56,017 nt of DNA from Bradyrhizobium centrolobii (lineage in GTDB: Bacteria > Pseudomonadota > Alphaproteobacteria > Rhizobiales > Xanthobacteraceae): NCBI RefSeq assembly GCF_001641635.1, contig NZ_LUUB01000098.1, forward strand, positions 2,177 through 58,193. The letters are read 5' to 3'. The position numbers and the translations under genes were made by a program. Under the pieces are notes generated by a model that was given only the letters and a program-made list of their open reading frames with translations, had not been told where the DNA came from and searched no databases. Below are positions 16,660 through 25,944 of this stretch, piece after piece. Position 1 is the first letter of the stretch; the number at the start of each line of letters is the position of its first letter.

Positions 16660-19270
16660 TCACGATCCTCTTGGGGACGATGATCACCTTGCGGACGGGT
16701 TTGCCGTCCAGCGCCAGCTTTACCGCATCGAGGGCCAAAACGGCAGCCTCGATTTCCGGATTCTGGGCCGCTGTTGCAACTGTGACCTCACCCCGCTTCT
16801 TGCCATTGACCTGGACCACCAGGGTCACGGTGTCTTCAACCAGCAAATCGCGTTCGATTTGCGGCCAGGACGCCTCCGAAACCAGCCCCGCCAGGCCCAG
16901 GACCTGCCAGCACTCCTCGGCCAGATGCGGCATCATGGGGGAGAAGAGCTGGACCAGGATCTGGCCGGCCTCCCGGATGGCCCAGGCGAGATCGGGGCCG
17001 GGCTGGCCGGGCCGCTGCAGCACCTCCGACAGCGCGTTGGCGAATTCGCGGATATGGGCGAGGCAGACGTTGAAGTGCAGCCGCTCGATTCCCGTGGTGA
17101 CCTTGTCCAGGGCGCCATGGGCGGCCTTGCGCAAGGCGGTCGCGTCCGGGCCGAAGCTCGGCGGCCGCGCCGACGGTGCAGCCTTGCCGAGCTCGGCGGA
17201 CTCGTTCACCAGCCGCCACAGCCGCTGCACGAAGCGCGAGGCGCCCTGGACGCGCTCGTCGCTCCAGATCACGTCGCGGTCCGGCGGGGAGTCCGACAGC
17301 ATGAACCAGCGGGCGACGTCCGCGCCGTAGGTCTCGATGATGTCGTCGGGGTCGACCGTGTTCTTCTTCGACTTCGACATCTTCTCGATGGCGCCGATCT
17401 GGACGGCTTCGCCGGTCGAAAGCAGCGTGGCGCGGCGGTCGTTGCCGGCGCCTTCGATCTTCACCTCGGCCGGCTGGACATAGGTGCCGTCGGCGTTCTG
17501 GTAGGTCTCGTGCACCACCATGCCCTGCGTGAACATGCCGGCGAACGGTTCGTCCATCGCGATGTGGCCGGTCGCCTTCATCGCGCGCACGAAGAATCGG
17601 CTGTAGAGCAGATGCAGGATCGCGTGCTCGACGCCGCCGATATACTGGTCGACCGGCATCATCCGGTTGGCGACCGCAGGCGTCGTCGGCGCGTTCTCGT
17701 TCCAGGGATCGGTGAAGCGCGCAAAATACCAGGACGAATCCACGAACGTGTCCATGGTGTCGGTTTCGCGCTGGGCCTTAGCCCCGCATTGCGGGCAGGT
17801 GACGTGCTTCCAGGTCGGGTGATGGTCGAGCGCATTGCCCGGCCGATCGAATGTCGCATCCTCCGGCAGTCTTACCGGCAGATCGGCATCAGGGACCGGT
17901 ACGACATCGCACTTAGGGCAGTGGATGACGGGGATCGGGCAGCCCCAATAGCGCTGGCGTGAAATGCCCCAGTCGCGCAGGCGGAAATTCACCTGGCGCT
18001 CGCCGACCGGTGCATTGCCGCGCATCTCGTTTTCCAGGCGTTTTGCGACCTCTTCCTTGGCCTCGTCGATCGTCATGCCGTCGAGGAAGCGGGAATTGAT
18101 CATGCGGCCGTCACCGTCATAGGCGGTATCGGTGATGACGAAGGTCTTGGGGTCCTGGCCCTCCGGACACACGACGGGCGTATTGCCGAGATTGTACCTG
18201 TTGACGAAGTCGAGGTCGCGCTGGTCGTGCGCGGGGCAGCCGAAGATCGCGCCGGTGCCGTATTCCATCAGCACGAAGTTGGCGACATAGACCGGCAGCT
18301 TCCAGCTCAGATCGAACGGGTGGACCGCGCGGATGCCGGTGTCAAAACCCTGTTTCTCCGCGGTGTCGATGATCTCCTGCGCGGTACCGATCTTCTTGAT
18401 GTCGGCGATGAACTCCGCGAGCTTCGGATTCTTCGCGGCGGCAGCGATCGCCAGCGGATGATCGGCCGAGATCGCCATGAATTTCGCGCCGAACAGCGTG
18501 TCGGGGCGTGTCGTAAAGATCTTCAGCTCGGTCTCGCCGGCCGGCGTCGTCGCCTGATCCAGCGCGAAGCGGATCAGCAAGCCCTCGGAGCGGCCGATCC
18601 AGTTGTGCTGCATGAGCCGAACCTTGTCGGGCCAGCGGTCGAGTGTATCCAGCGCGTCCAGGAGCGCCTGCGAATATTTCGTGATCTTGAAGACCCATTG
18701 GTTCATTTCCCGTTGTTCAACAACGGCACCCGAACGCCAGCCACGGCCATCGATCACCTGCTCGTTGGCGAGCACGGTCATGTCGACGGGGTCCCAGTTC
18801 ACCTTGCGCTTCTCACGCTCGGCGAGACCGGCGCGCAAAAAGTCCAGGAACATCTTCTGCTGGTGCTTGTAGTAGGTGGGATCGCAGGTTGCGATCTCGC
18901 GACTCCAGTCCAGTGACAGCCCGATCGAGCGGAGCTGCTTCTTCATCGCGGCGATGTTGTCGTAGGTCCAGGCCTTCGGTGCGACCTTGCGCTCGATGGC
19001 GGCGTTCTCGGCCGGCAGGCCGAACGCATCCCAGCCCATCGGATGCAGCACGTTGAACCCCTTGGCGCGCATGAAGCGGGCCAGCACGTCGCCGAGCGTG
19101 TAATTCCGGACATGGCCGATATGGATGCGCCCGGACGGGTAGGGGAACATCTCGAGCACATAATATTTCGGCCGCGGATCGTCGTTCTTGGAGACGAAGA
19201 TCGCATTTTCGTCCCATTGGCGCTGCCAGCGCGGTTCGGCGTCGCGGGCGTTGTAGCGTTCGGAGGTCAT
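16646..19270 (-). CDS. leuS: Leucyl-tRNA synthetase
   Basis: LeuRS charges tRNA-Leu and edits mischarged products. The 874 residues have the normal bacterial size. The HIGH motif is HIGH at 50-53 in PYPSGRIHIGHVRN; the CP1 editing domain follows; DWGISRQRYWGCPIP and a zinc-type CPQCGA knuckle are present; KMSKS lies at 630-634. It heads a leuS-lptE-holA operon. The 197-base gap upstream separates it from the divergent GGDEF gene. Confidence 0.97.
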   Translation of the reverse strand: MTSERYNARDAEPRWQRQWDENAIFVSKNDDPRPKYYVLEMFPYPSGRIHIGHVRNYTLGDVLARFMRAKGFNVLHPMGWDAFGLPAENAAIERKVAPKAWTYDNIAAMKKQLRSIGLSLDWSREIATCDPTYYKHQQKMFLDFLRAGLAEREKRKVNWDPVDMTVLANEQVIDGRGWRSGAVVEQREMNQWVFKITKYSQALLDALDTLDRWPDKVRLMQHNWIGRSEGLLIRFALDQATTPAGETELKIFTTRPDTLFGAKFMAISADHPLAIAAAAKNPKLAEFIADIKKIGTAQEIIDTAEKQGFDTGIRAVHPFDLSWKLPVYVANFVLMEYGTGAIFGCPAHDQRDLDFVNRYNLGNTPVVCPEGQDPKTFVITDTAYDGDGRMINSRFLDGMTIDEAKEEVAKRLENEMRGNAPVGERQVNFRLRDWGISRQRYWGCPIPVIHCPKCDVVPVPDADLPVRLPEDATFDRPGNALDHHPTWKHVTCPQCGAKAQRETDTMDTFVDSSWYFARFTDPWNENAPTTPAVANRMMPVDQYIGGVEHAILHLLYSRFFVRAMKATGHIAMDEPFAGMFTQGMVVHETYQNADGTYVQPAEVKIEGAGNDRRATLLSTGEAVQIGAIEKMSKSKKNTVDPDDIIETYGADVARWFMLSDSPPDRDVIWSDERVQGASRFVQRLWRLVNESAELGKAAPSARPPSFGPDATALRKAAHGALDKVTTGIERLHFNVCLAHIREFANALSEVLQRPGQPGPDLAWAIREAGQILVQLFSPMMPHLAEECWQVLGLAGLVSEASWPQIERDLLVEDTVTLVVQVNGKKRGEVTVATAAQNPEIEAAVLALDAVKLALDGKPVRKVIIVPKRIVNVVG

Positions 19271-19467
19271 GGAATCGTTGGTTTTTCTTGGGTTCGGCCG
19301 TCTAAAGACGGCGGACTAGGCCATAGAAGTCCTTAAGGGGTCAATGGGTTGCCGCACGGACCGGGTCTGCGCAGGTCCGACCCCCGCATAAATACTGAGG
19401 CGCCCGTTGGGGCGCGATTAAGGGGTCGGTGCGAGGTTGCGGCCGGACAAAAACCCCCATACCCGCG

Positions 19468-20514
19468 ATGGACGCCAGCTTCGACGATCTCGACTACGAC
19501 TATGCCGCCTCGGTCGCCGCTCGGGCGACGCGTGGCATGGCCGAGCAGCGGATTCCGCCGACGCCGAACAATTTTGCCGTCTGGTTCCATTATTTTGTCG
19601 GCGACCATGACGATCTGCGCCACGCCGTCGATCTTCTGATCGACCACAATCGTCCCTTCGACAACCGGACCAACCAGGACCTGTTCGAGACCTATATCGC
19701 GCCCGATGCCGATGTTGTCGCCCTCGAGACGTCCGAACGGCTGCATGCGCTGATGGGCACCGCGAAGGAATTTTTGGCGACCGCGATTGCCGACAACCAC
19801 TCCCAGATGCAAGCGATCAGCAATGTCGCCGACCAGAGCCAGGCCGGCGTCGATCCGCGGGCCCTGGTCGCGCAGCTCATGAACGAGCTGGCGCGCGCCG
19901 CCACCCGGGCGACGCAGCTGGAGGCGGGCTTTGCGGAAAAGACCCGCGAGCTCGACGTGATCCGCGACTCGCTCTCCAAGTCCGAGGAGCGCGCCCGGAC
20001 CGATACGTTGACCGGGTTGGCGAACCGGCGGGCGCTCGACGAGTTCTTGCGCAAGGCGCAGGCGACTGCCGAATGGGGCGAGCCGCTCAGCGTACTGATG
20101 CTCGACATCGACCACTTCAAGACCTTCAACGACAATTTCGGCCATGGCGTCGGCGACCAGGTGCTGCGGCTGATGGCAAAGGTGTTGCGCGACAAGGTCC
20201 GCAAGCATGATCTGCCGGCCCGCTATGGCGGCGAGGAGCTGATTGCGGTGATGCCGGATGCGGATCTTGGCGCCTGCGCTGACATCGCCGAGCGCATCCG
20301 GCGTTCGATCGCCGAGTGCACCATCACGCGCCGCTCGACCGGCGAGGTCCTGCCCAACATCACCGTATCGATCGGCGTGGCGCAGTATCGGACGGACGAG
20401 GCGATCGCCGACCTCATCGAGCGCTGCGACCGTGCGCTGTATCTCGCCAAGGGCGGCGGACGCAATCGCGTGGTGACGGAGAACGAGCTCGATCGCGCCT
20501 GGGCTGCGGGTTAG
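19468..20514 (+). CDS. Diguanylate cyclase with GGEEL active site and I-site
   Basis: Diguanylate cyclases join two GTP into cyclic-di-GMP, which controls motility and attachment. The 348-residue protein has no clear membrane segment. Its first 180 residues form a helical domain of unknown function (motif PTPNNFAVWFHY near residue 30), followed by a GGDEF domain starting RTDTLTGLANRRALDEF. The active-site motif is GGEEL (254-258), and RKHD (245-248) lies exactly five residues before it, matching the RxxD product-inhibition site. I chose ATG 19468 over a longer start at 19429. It converges on another GGDEF gene ten bases away. Confidence 0.88.
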   Translation: MDASFDDLDYDYAASVAARATRGMAEQRIPPTPNNFAVWFHYFVGDHDDLRHAVDLLIDHNRPFDNRTNQDLFETYIAPDADVVALETSERLHALMGTAKEFLATAIADNHSQMQAISNVADQSQAGVDPRALVAQLMNELARAATRATQLEAGFAEKTRELDVIRDSLSKSEERARTDTLTGLANRRALDEFLRKAQATAEWGEPLSVLMLDIDHFKTFNDNFGHGVGDQVLRLMAKVLRDKVRKHDLPARYGGEELIAVMPDADLGACADIAERIRRSIAECTITRRSTGEVLPNITVSIGVAQYRTDEAIADLIERCDRALYLAKGGGRNRVVTENELDRAWAAG

Positions 20515-20523
20515 GGCGCGGGA

Positions 20524-22221
20524 TCAGCCCGCCATCGCCATCTTGGTCGCGTCGCCGTCGATCCGTACGATGCCGTGCTCGGCGACGGTGTTGCGGCCGC
20601 GATGCTTGGCGGCGTAGAGCGCGGCGTCAGCCGCCTCGATCAGATCGCCCGGACGCAGGGTCTCGTTGGGCTTCGTGGCGGCAACGCCGATCGAGACGGT
20701 GACGATCATGTGGTTGGAGGTGATGTGCGGCAGGCACAGCTTCAACACCGATGCTCGCACATGTTCGCCGATTTCGACGGCGCGCTTCTCGTCGGTGTTC
20801 GGCAGCAGCAGGCAGAACTCCTCGCCGCCATAGCGCGCCGCAAAGCCCATCGTGTCCGCGGCAATGCCGGACAGCGTCTCACCGAGCCTGGTCAGGCAGG
20901 AATCGCCCTCGAGGTGGCCATAGGTGTCGTTGAAAAGCTTGAAGTGGTCGACATCGATCATCAGCAGGGCGAGCTCGCTGCCATATTGCTGCGCGCGCAT
21001 CCATTCGAAATCGAGCCGGCTCTGGAAGCCGCGCCGGTTGGCGAGCCCTGACAGCATGTCGATCGAGGCCATGACCATGAGACGGTCGTTGCTCGCGATC
21101 AGCTCGCGCTCGCGCTGGCTCAGTTGCGCGGCCATCGCGTTGAACGCACGTGCCAGCGGCACGAATTCGGACGGCAGGCTCTTGCGCGCGGCGCGTGCCG
21201 ACAGATCGCCCTCGCCCAGACGCTTGGCCATATCAGCGAGCATCTCAATCGGCTTGATCACGAGCTTCTCGGCGGCGATCAGCGCGCCGAGCAGGACGAA
21301 CACGACGACGAAGGCGAGCTGAAGATAGGCGGTGCGGATGTCGCGGCTGACCGCCGCGGACACTTTGTCCTCGTCGATGCTGGCGATCAGGCGGGCATTG
21401 GTGCCGGCAATGCGGATGTAGCTGACCGCGCGCCGGGAACCGTCGGCTGCGAGAAACGAGAGCGAGCCCTCGTCCTGGTCCGACCGCAACGCCGTGTCGG
21501 CGATCACCGACATCAGCGGCATGTTATCGAGGGGACGGCCGACCGCGCTGTGCTGGTCGGCGGGCGCGGCCAGTACGGTGCCGGCGCTGTCGACCAGAAC
21601 AGCGGTGATGCCGGCGCGACCGCCGAGATTGCTCATGACCTTCGACATCCAGTCGAGGTTCACGGTTGCAAGCACGACGGCATCCGCGACGCCGCTGAAG
21701 GCGGACACCGGATAAACCGCCATGACGGTCGGCGTCGTCACGGGCCGAGACAACAGGAAGTCGCTCAGCACGAAGCGGCCCGTTTCCTGCGCCTGCTGGA
21801 AGTAAGGCCGGTCGCTGAGGTCGAGGCCGACATACATATTGTTGGTAGCGCACTGGATACGTCCGTCCTGGCCGGCGATCAGAAGCGTGCGGATCCAGGG
21901 CAGGCTCGACGGCAGACTGGCACGCAGCACGTCGCAGCTCTTGCTGATGCCGCCGGCGGAGGCGCGGATGAAGGCTTCCGATTTCAGGATGGTCTCGACC
22001 GACGAGATCACCTCGCGCTGCGCATCGGCGCTGTGTCTTGCGATGGTGGTGAATTCGGCCGCAGCCTGCGCGATCTGCCTCGCGCGCGCATCTTCGAGCG
22101 AACGGATGCGCTCGAGCATCAGGGGTGCCACGAGAATCACCGCGAGCAACGCTAGCCGGGCCCGGATTCCGAGAACCTGCTTGAGTTTCGCTCGTTTGCG
22201 GTTGAGACTGACGTTGGCCAT
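20524..22221 (-). CDS. Membrane diguanylate cyclase with periplasmic sensor, HAMP and GGDEF domains
   Basis: The 565 residues comprise an N-terminal transmembrane helix (about 20-36), a large extracytoplasmic region resembling a Cache domain (DLSDRPYFQQAQETG is a typical dCache motif), a second transmembrane helix (AFVVVFVLLGALIAA), a HAMP linker (KPIEMLADMAKRLGEGDLSAR) and a GGDEF domain with GGEEF at 465-469. No RxxD lies five residues before it, so product inhibition through that site is not expected. I use the internal ATG 22221 (MANVSLNRKRAKLKQ) as start. It probably senses a small ligand outside the membrane. Confidence 0.88.
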   Translation of the reverse strand: MANVSLNRKRAKLKQVLGIRARLALLAVILVAPLMLERIRSLEDARARQIAQAAAEFTTIARHSADAQREVISSVETILKSEAFIRASAGGISKSCDVLRASLPSSLPWIRTLLIAGQDGRIQCATNNMYVGLDLSDRPYFQQAQETGRFVLSDFLLSRPVTTPTVMAVYPVSAFSGVADAVVLATVNLDWMSKVMSNLGGRAGITAVLVDSAGTVLAAPADQHSAVGRPLDNMPLMSVIADTALRSDQDEGSLSFLAADGSRRAVSYIRIAGTNARLIASIDEDKVSAAVSRDIRTAYLQLAFVVVFVLLGALIAAEKLVIKPIEMLADMAKRLGEGDLSARAARKSLPSEFVPLARAFNAMAAQLSQRERELIASNDRLMVMASIDMLSGLANRRGFQSRLDFEWMRAQQYGSELALLMIDVDHFKLFNDTYGHLEGDSCLTRLGETLSGIAADTMGFAARYGGEEFCLLLPNTDEKRAVEIGEHVRASVLKLCLPHITSNHMIVTVSIGVAATKPNETLRPGDLIEAADAALYAAKHRGRNTVAEHGIVRIDGDATKMAMAG

Positions 22222-22329
22222 TTTCGCTACCCACCCATGCGGCAAGGTAAAGCGAAGGATTCAAAAAGCCTTTCTTGAACTCGGTAAAATTGGAATTACC
22301 TCCGTCACCATCACCGACGGTCTAATCTC

Positions 22330-23019
22330 ATGACAGAACAAAACGCCGCTCCGCTAACCGTTCATTCACCAAACGCGCTCGCCGCCGTCGAGGCGGAAAT
22401 CGCGCGCGCCTGCAAGGAAGCGCGGCGCGATCGCGCCTCGGTCACGCTGATCGCGGTGTCCAAGACTTTCGCAGCGGATGCAATTACGCCGGTTATCGCC
22501 GCCGGACAGCGCGTATTTGGCGAGAATCGCGTGCAGGAGGCGAAAGGCAAGTGGCCGGCGTTAACATCGGCTTACCCGGATATCGCACTGCACCTGATCG
22601 GGCCGCTGCAATCCAACAAAGCGAAAGAGGCGGTCGCGCTGTTCGACGCCATTCATTCGGTTGATCGCCCGAGCATTTGCCAGGCGTTAGCCAAAGAAAT
22701 CGAATCCCAGAACAAGCACCCGCAGCTCTTCGTCCAGGTCAACACCGGCGAGGAGCCGCAGAAGGCTGGGGTCGCGCCCGGCGAGGCCGATGCGTTCATC
22801 GCAAAATGCCGCGATACCTATGGGCTGACGATTTCCGGCCTGATGTGCATTCCGCCGGTCGACGAGCCGCCGGCGGCGCATTTCGCGCTGACGGCCAAGA
22901 TCGCCGCGCGCAACGGATTGCAGAACCTGTCGATGGGCATGAGCGCCGACTTCGCCACCGCCATCATGCTCGGCGCCACGCATGTTCGCGTGGGGAGTGC
23001 GATCTTCGGGCACCGGTAG
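22330..23019 (+). CDS. YggS-family pyridoxal-phosphate homeostasis protein (PLPBP)
   Basis: Members of this family bind PLP without known catalysis and buffer it for other enzymes. The 229-residue protein is a single alanine-racemase-like TIM barrel. The PLP lysine is K45 in LIAVSKTF; FGENRVQEAKGKW, LHLIGPLQSNK, LFVQVNTGEEPQKAG, GLMCIPP, NLSMGMSADF and VRVGSAIFG are all present in family order. It stands alone, diverging from the membrane diguanylate cyclase. Confidence 0.92.
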   Translation: MTEQNAAPLTVHSPNALAAVEAEIARACKEARRDRASVTLIAVSKTFAADAITPVIAAGQRVFGENRVQEAKGKWPALTSAYPDIALHLIGPLQSNKAKEAVALFDAIHSVDRPSICQALAKEIESQNKHPQLFVQVNTGEEPQKAGVAPGEADAFIAKCRDTYGLTISGLMCIPPVDEPPAAHFALTAKIAARNGLQNLSMGMSADFATAIMLGATHVRVGSAIFGHR

Positions 23020-23028
23020 TTATCTTCG

Positions 23029-23057
23029 GTCGTCCTGGCTTTCGCCAGCACGACAGC
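23029..23057. repeat. Short palindrome after the PLPBP gene
   Basis: gtcgtcctggctttcgccagcacgac forms a hairpin in the 52-base gap between the converging PLPBP and hydratase genes. It resembles an arm of the GTCGTCCCGG repeats found elsewhere in the window and may help end transcription. Confidence 0.5.
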
Positions 23058-23071
23058 GGAGTGCGCGGTGA

Positions 23072-23857
23072 TTACGCGAACTTCACCGACACTCTTCCCA
23101 ACCTGCCAAAATCCGCCGCGAAATGGTCGCCGGCCCGGATCGGCAGCGGCGGATGACATGTGCCGGTCGTCACCACCTCCCCTGCCCTCAACGTGATGCC
23201 GAGCGCGCGCAGCTCATTGGCGAGCCAGGCGAGCGCGACACGGGGATCGCCGAGCACGTTCTTGCCGTGGCCGATGTAGCGCTGGCCGCGCAGCGTGATC
23301 TGCGGCCGCTCCTCGATGAGATCCATCGCGCGCCAGTCGGCGGAGGTCGATGCGCCCAGCACGAACAGATGCGCGCAGGCATTGTCGGCGATCAGCTGCG
23401 CCTCCCCGGCGCTGACGAAATCGGCAAAGCGCGAATCGGGAATCTCGATCGCCGGATGCAGCGTCTCGACCGCGGCTAGCACCTCGTCGACGCCAAAAGG
23501 TGCCGCGCGTGGCGGCAGATCGCGGCCCATGCGGAAGGCGAACTCCGGCTCGCCGACGCGCATCTCATTGCCCTTCATCGACGCCGTGCCGCCATCGGCG
23601 ACGATGGTGTCGCTCAGGATCCGTCCGCCCATGGGACCCGCGACATTGATGTGCCTCTGTCCGGCCTCGCTCGTCGCCGCGATCTTCCAGCCGAACAGTT
23701 TTCCGGCCGAATGCGCTTCGAGCGCGGCCTGGACGGCGTAGCCCTCGGCGCGACTGCGCGGTCGCAAGGAGCTCTCGAGCGCCTCAAGCTTGGTGCCGTC
23801 GCACCAATGTTTGACGAGGACGCGCGATGCGGCGGCGATCTGATCCCTGTCGAGCAT
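23072..23857 (-). CDS. 2-keto-4-pentenoate hydratase-like protein (FAH superfamily)
   Basis: The 261-residue protein resembles the hydratases of aromatic meta-cleavage pathways, which add water to 2-hydroxypentadienoate. Visible family features are the N-terminal helix pair RSRAEGYAVQAAL, GWKIAATSEAGQRHINVAGPMGGRI, the metal-site-like EPEFAFRMG, and AIEIPDSRF. No other meta-cleavage gene lies nearby, so the substrate is unknown. It lies six bases downstream of the L,D-transpeptidase-like gene and is probably co-transcribed with it. Confidence 0.78.
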   Translation of the reverse strand: MLDRDQIAAASRVLVKHWCDGTKLEALESSLRPRSRAEGYAVQAALEAHSAGKLFGWKIAATSEAGQRHINVAGPMGGRILSDTIVADGGTASMKGNEMRVGEPEFAFRMGRDLPPRAAPFGVDEVLAAVETLHPAIEIPDSRFADFVSAGEAQLIADNACAHLFVLGASTSADWRAMDLIEERPQITLRGQRYIGHGKNVLGDPRVALAWLANELRALGITLRAGEVVTTGTCHPPLPIRAGDHFAADFGRLGRVSVKFA

Positions 23858-23863
23858 GCTCCC

Positions 23864-24433
23864 TCACCCGATGATGATTCTGGTTCGAGGTCCCAATCGC
23901 CGGAGCAACTGAAGCATCGCCGACTTGGTCATCGAGACACAGCCCGCTGTCGGACCGAAATTGTCGCGGGCCAGATGCAGGAAAACAGCGCTGCCGCGGC
24001 CGGCGATGCGCGGCCTGGTGTTGTGGTCGATCTCGATGATGAAATCATAGAGGTGGTCCGCTCGCTTGAGCCGATCGCCGCCCTGCTCCCGCCCGAGCCG
24101 GATCGCCTGATTGTAGTGACGATCTCTGGGGTCTTCGCACCAGGCATCCTCACTGCCGATGATGCGGGCCGGCAGGAATGTCTGCGGGCGGCAGTGGCGA
24201 TCACCCCGCCACCATAGTTGGCGTGGCCGGAAGCTGCCCCTGGGGGTGCCGCCATCGCCCTCGCGCTTGTTGGCCAGGATGCCGCCGCGGCCCAGCGCCA
24301 CCGGAATCGTCAGCTGCCCCGCCGTCAGCCAGCCCCGGCGCGGATTACCGGCGGCGGGCCTGACGCGGATCGCGGAGAGCGGTCCCGAGTGCCGAATTTT
24401 GGCGTAACTATCTGAAATTGCGTTGTTTTTCAT
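23864..24433 (-). CDS. L,D-transpeptidase-like (YkuD) domain protein without signal peptide
   Basis: YkuD enzymes cross-link peptidoglycan through a catalytic cysteine. The 189-residue protein has the catalytic block HLARDNFGPTAGCVSM near its C-terminus, with His, Gly and Cys in place, preceded by REGDGGTPRGSF. Unlike exported relatives it shows no signal peptide or transmembrane segment from either possible start (24433 or 24457). Export by another route, or a start I have missed, is possible. It is followed by the hydratase gene. Confidence 0.75.
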   Translation of the reverse strand: MKNNAISDSYAKIRHSGPLSAIRVRPAAGNPRRGWLTAGQLTIPVALGRGGILANKREGDGGTPRGSFRPRQLWWRGDRHCRPQTFLPARIIGSEDAWCEDPRDRHYNQAIRLGREQGGDRLKRADHLYDFIIEIDHNTRPRIAGRGSAVFLHLARDNFGPTAGCVSMTKSAMLQLLRRLGPRTRIIIG

Positions 24434-24633
24434 GCGAATGCGCAATGTGGAATTCATTACAGGACATTCATCGAAACGCCCTGCTATTCTGAGTTAGATT
24501 AGTTGTGGCTTGTGAATCGGTAACAGCCCACTACTTCAACACGAACAACAATAAAAACGGCGACCCCTAACTTACCATCACGGCTGGGCGCGGCACGTGC
24601 GCGTCGAGCCGGACTCCAAAAGGATGATCCCCC

Positions 24634-25320
24634 ATGGCCAATGCCCGCAAGATCCTGATCGTGGATGACGATTCCGATCTGCGCGATACGTTGGTGGAGC
24701 AATTATCGCTGCACGAAGAATTTGAAGCCTCCGCCGTCGATACCGGCGCCAAGGGTGCGAGCGCCGCGAAGGCCAACTCTCCCGATCTCGTCCTGATGGA
24801 TGTCGGCCTGCCCGACACCGACGGCCGTGAGGTCGTTCGCTCCCTGCGCAAGGGCGGCTTCAAGGCCCCGATCATCATGCTGACCGGGCACGACACCGAT
24901 TCCGACACCATTCTGGGCTTGGAATCCGGCGCCAACGATTATGTCGCAAAGCCCTTCCGCTTCGCCGTGCTGCTCGCGCGCATCCGCGCCCAGCTCCGCC
25001 AGCACGAGGCAAGCGAGGACGCGGTGTTCTCGGTCGGCCCCTACAGCTTCCGCCCCGGCTCCAAGATGCTGACCGCCGCCAACGCCCGCAAGGTGCGGCT
25101 GACGGAGAAGGAAACGGCGATCCTGCGCTTCCTCTATCGGGCCGGTCAGATGCCGGTCTCGCGCGAGACCCTGCTCCAGGAGGTCTGGGGCTACAATTCC
25201 GGTGTCACCACCCACACGCTGGAAACCCACATTTACCGCCTTCGCCAGAAGATCGAGAAGGACGCCGCCAACCCGGAAATCCTGGTAACGGAAGCCGGTG
25301 GCTACAAGCTGGTGCCGTGA
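24634..25320 (+). CDS. cenR: OmpR-family response regulator CenR
   Basis: CenR is an essential cell-envelope regulator in Caulobacter and rhizobia, normally phosphorylated by CenK. The 228 residues have a receiver domain with the acidic pair D11/D12, phosphoacceptor D56 in LVLMDVGLPD, T84 and K106 (NDYVAKPFRFAVLLARIRAQ), then a winged-helix domain with RLTEKETAILRFLYRAG and VTTHTLETHIYRLRQKIE. The whole sequence closely resembles Caulobacter CenR as I remember it. No histidine kinase is adjacent; cenK is normally elsewhere. A cyclic-nucleotide-binding protein follows 59 bases later. Confidence 0.85.
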   Translation: MANARKILIVDDDSDLRDTLVEQLSLHEEFEASAVDTGAKGASAAKANSPDLVLMDVGLPDTDGREVVRSLRKGGFKAPIIMLTGHDTDSDTILGLESGANDYVAKPFRFAVLLARIRAQLRQHEASEDAVFSVGPYSFRPGSKMLTAANARKVRLTEKETAILRFLYRAGQMPVSRETLLQEVWGYNSGVTTHTLETHIYRLRQKIEKDAANPEILVTEAGGYKLVP

Positions 25321-25379
25321 TACGCTTTCAGGGGCGCACGAATCGTTTCAGATCGCGTGCCCCAGAGCCTCGGACCTGA

Positions 25380-25823
25380 ATGTCAATCGACGACGACGTA
25401 GCGCTTCTCGAGCGTGTCCCGACACTGCGCCTGTTGGGAGACGCCTCGTTGCGCATGCTGGCGATTGGCTCCGAACAGCGCGATTTCGTCCGCGGTGATG
25501 TCCTGTTCAATCTTGGCGACGATGCCGACGCCGGCTTCGTGGTTCAGCGCGGCGCCTTTCGTGTCGATGATGGCGCCGGTGCGGAGATGATCGCAGGTCC
25601 CGGCGCGTTGATCGGCGAGCTCGCGCTGGTCGTGCCGATGAAGCGCCCGTCGAGCGCGATCGCGCTGGAGCACTCCTCCGTCATCCGGGTTTCGCGCAGC
25701 CTGTTTCAGCGCGTGCTCGAAAGCGATCCGGCCGCCGCCCTCCGCCTGCGCGACGAGTTCGCCATCCGCTCCAGCCAGCTCGCCAGTGATATTTTGATGG
25801 CCGGCGCGAAGCTGACGTCGTAG
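25380..25823 (+). CDS. Cyclic-nucleotide-binding (Crp-like) domain protein
   Basis: The 147-residue protein is a single cNMP-binding beta-roll without a DNA-binding domain. It has LFNLGDDADAGFVVQRGAFRV and a phosphate-binding-cassette-like segment GELALVVPMKRPSSAIA with a conserved arginine. It ends in a short helix. It follows cenR on the same strand after 59 bases, so the two may be functionally linked. Whether it binds cAMP, cGMP or neither cannot be told. Confidence 0.8.
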   Translation: MSIDDDVALLERVPTLRLLGDASLRMLAIGSEQRDFVRGDVLFNLGDDADAGFVVQRGAFRVDDGAGAEMIAGPGALIGELALVVPMKRPSSAIALEHSSVIRVSRSLFQRVLESDPAAALRLRDEFAIRSSQLASDILMAGAKLTS

Positions 25824-25833
25824 CTCTCTCCGC

Positions 25834-25941
25834 TCGTCATTCCGGGGCGTCGCGAAGCGACGAGCCCGGAATCCATTCATCCACGGTCTCTGCGGCTCCA
25901 TGGATTCCGGGCTCGCGCTACGCGCGCCCCGGAATGACGAG
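25834..25941. repeat. Palindromic intergenic repeat of the CATTCCGGGG class
   Basis: Two arms of about 45 bases (tcgtcattccggggcgtcgc at the left, gcgcgccccggaatgacga at the right) flank a short centre. It lies between converging genes (the CNB protein and exonuclease III) and could serve as a two-way terminator. Confidence 0.85.
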
Positions 25942-25944
25942 AGG

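Noticed and set aside
16439..17962. 507-codon frame antisense to leuS and lptE
   Set aside because: Both minus-strand genes have clear motifs; this frame has none and looks like a GC shadow.
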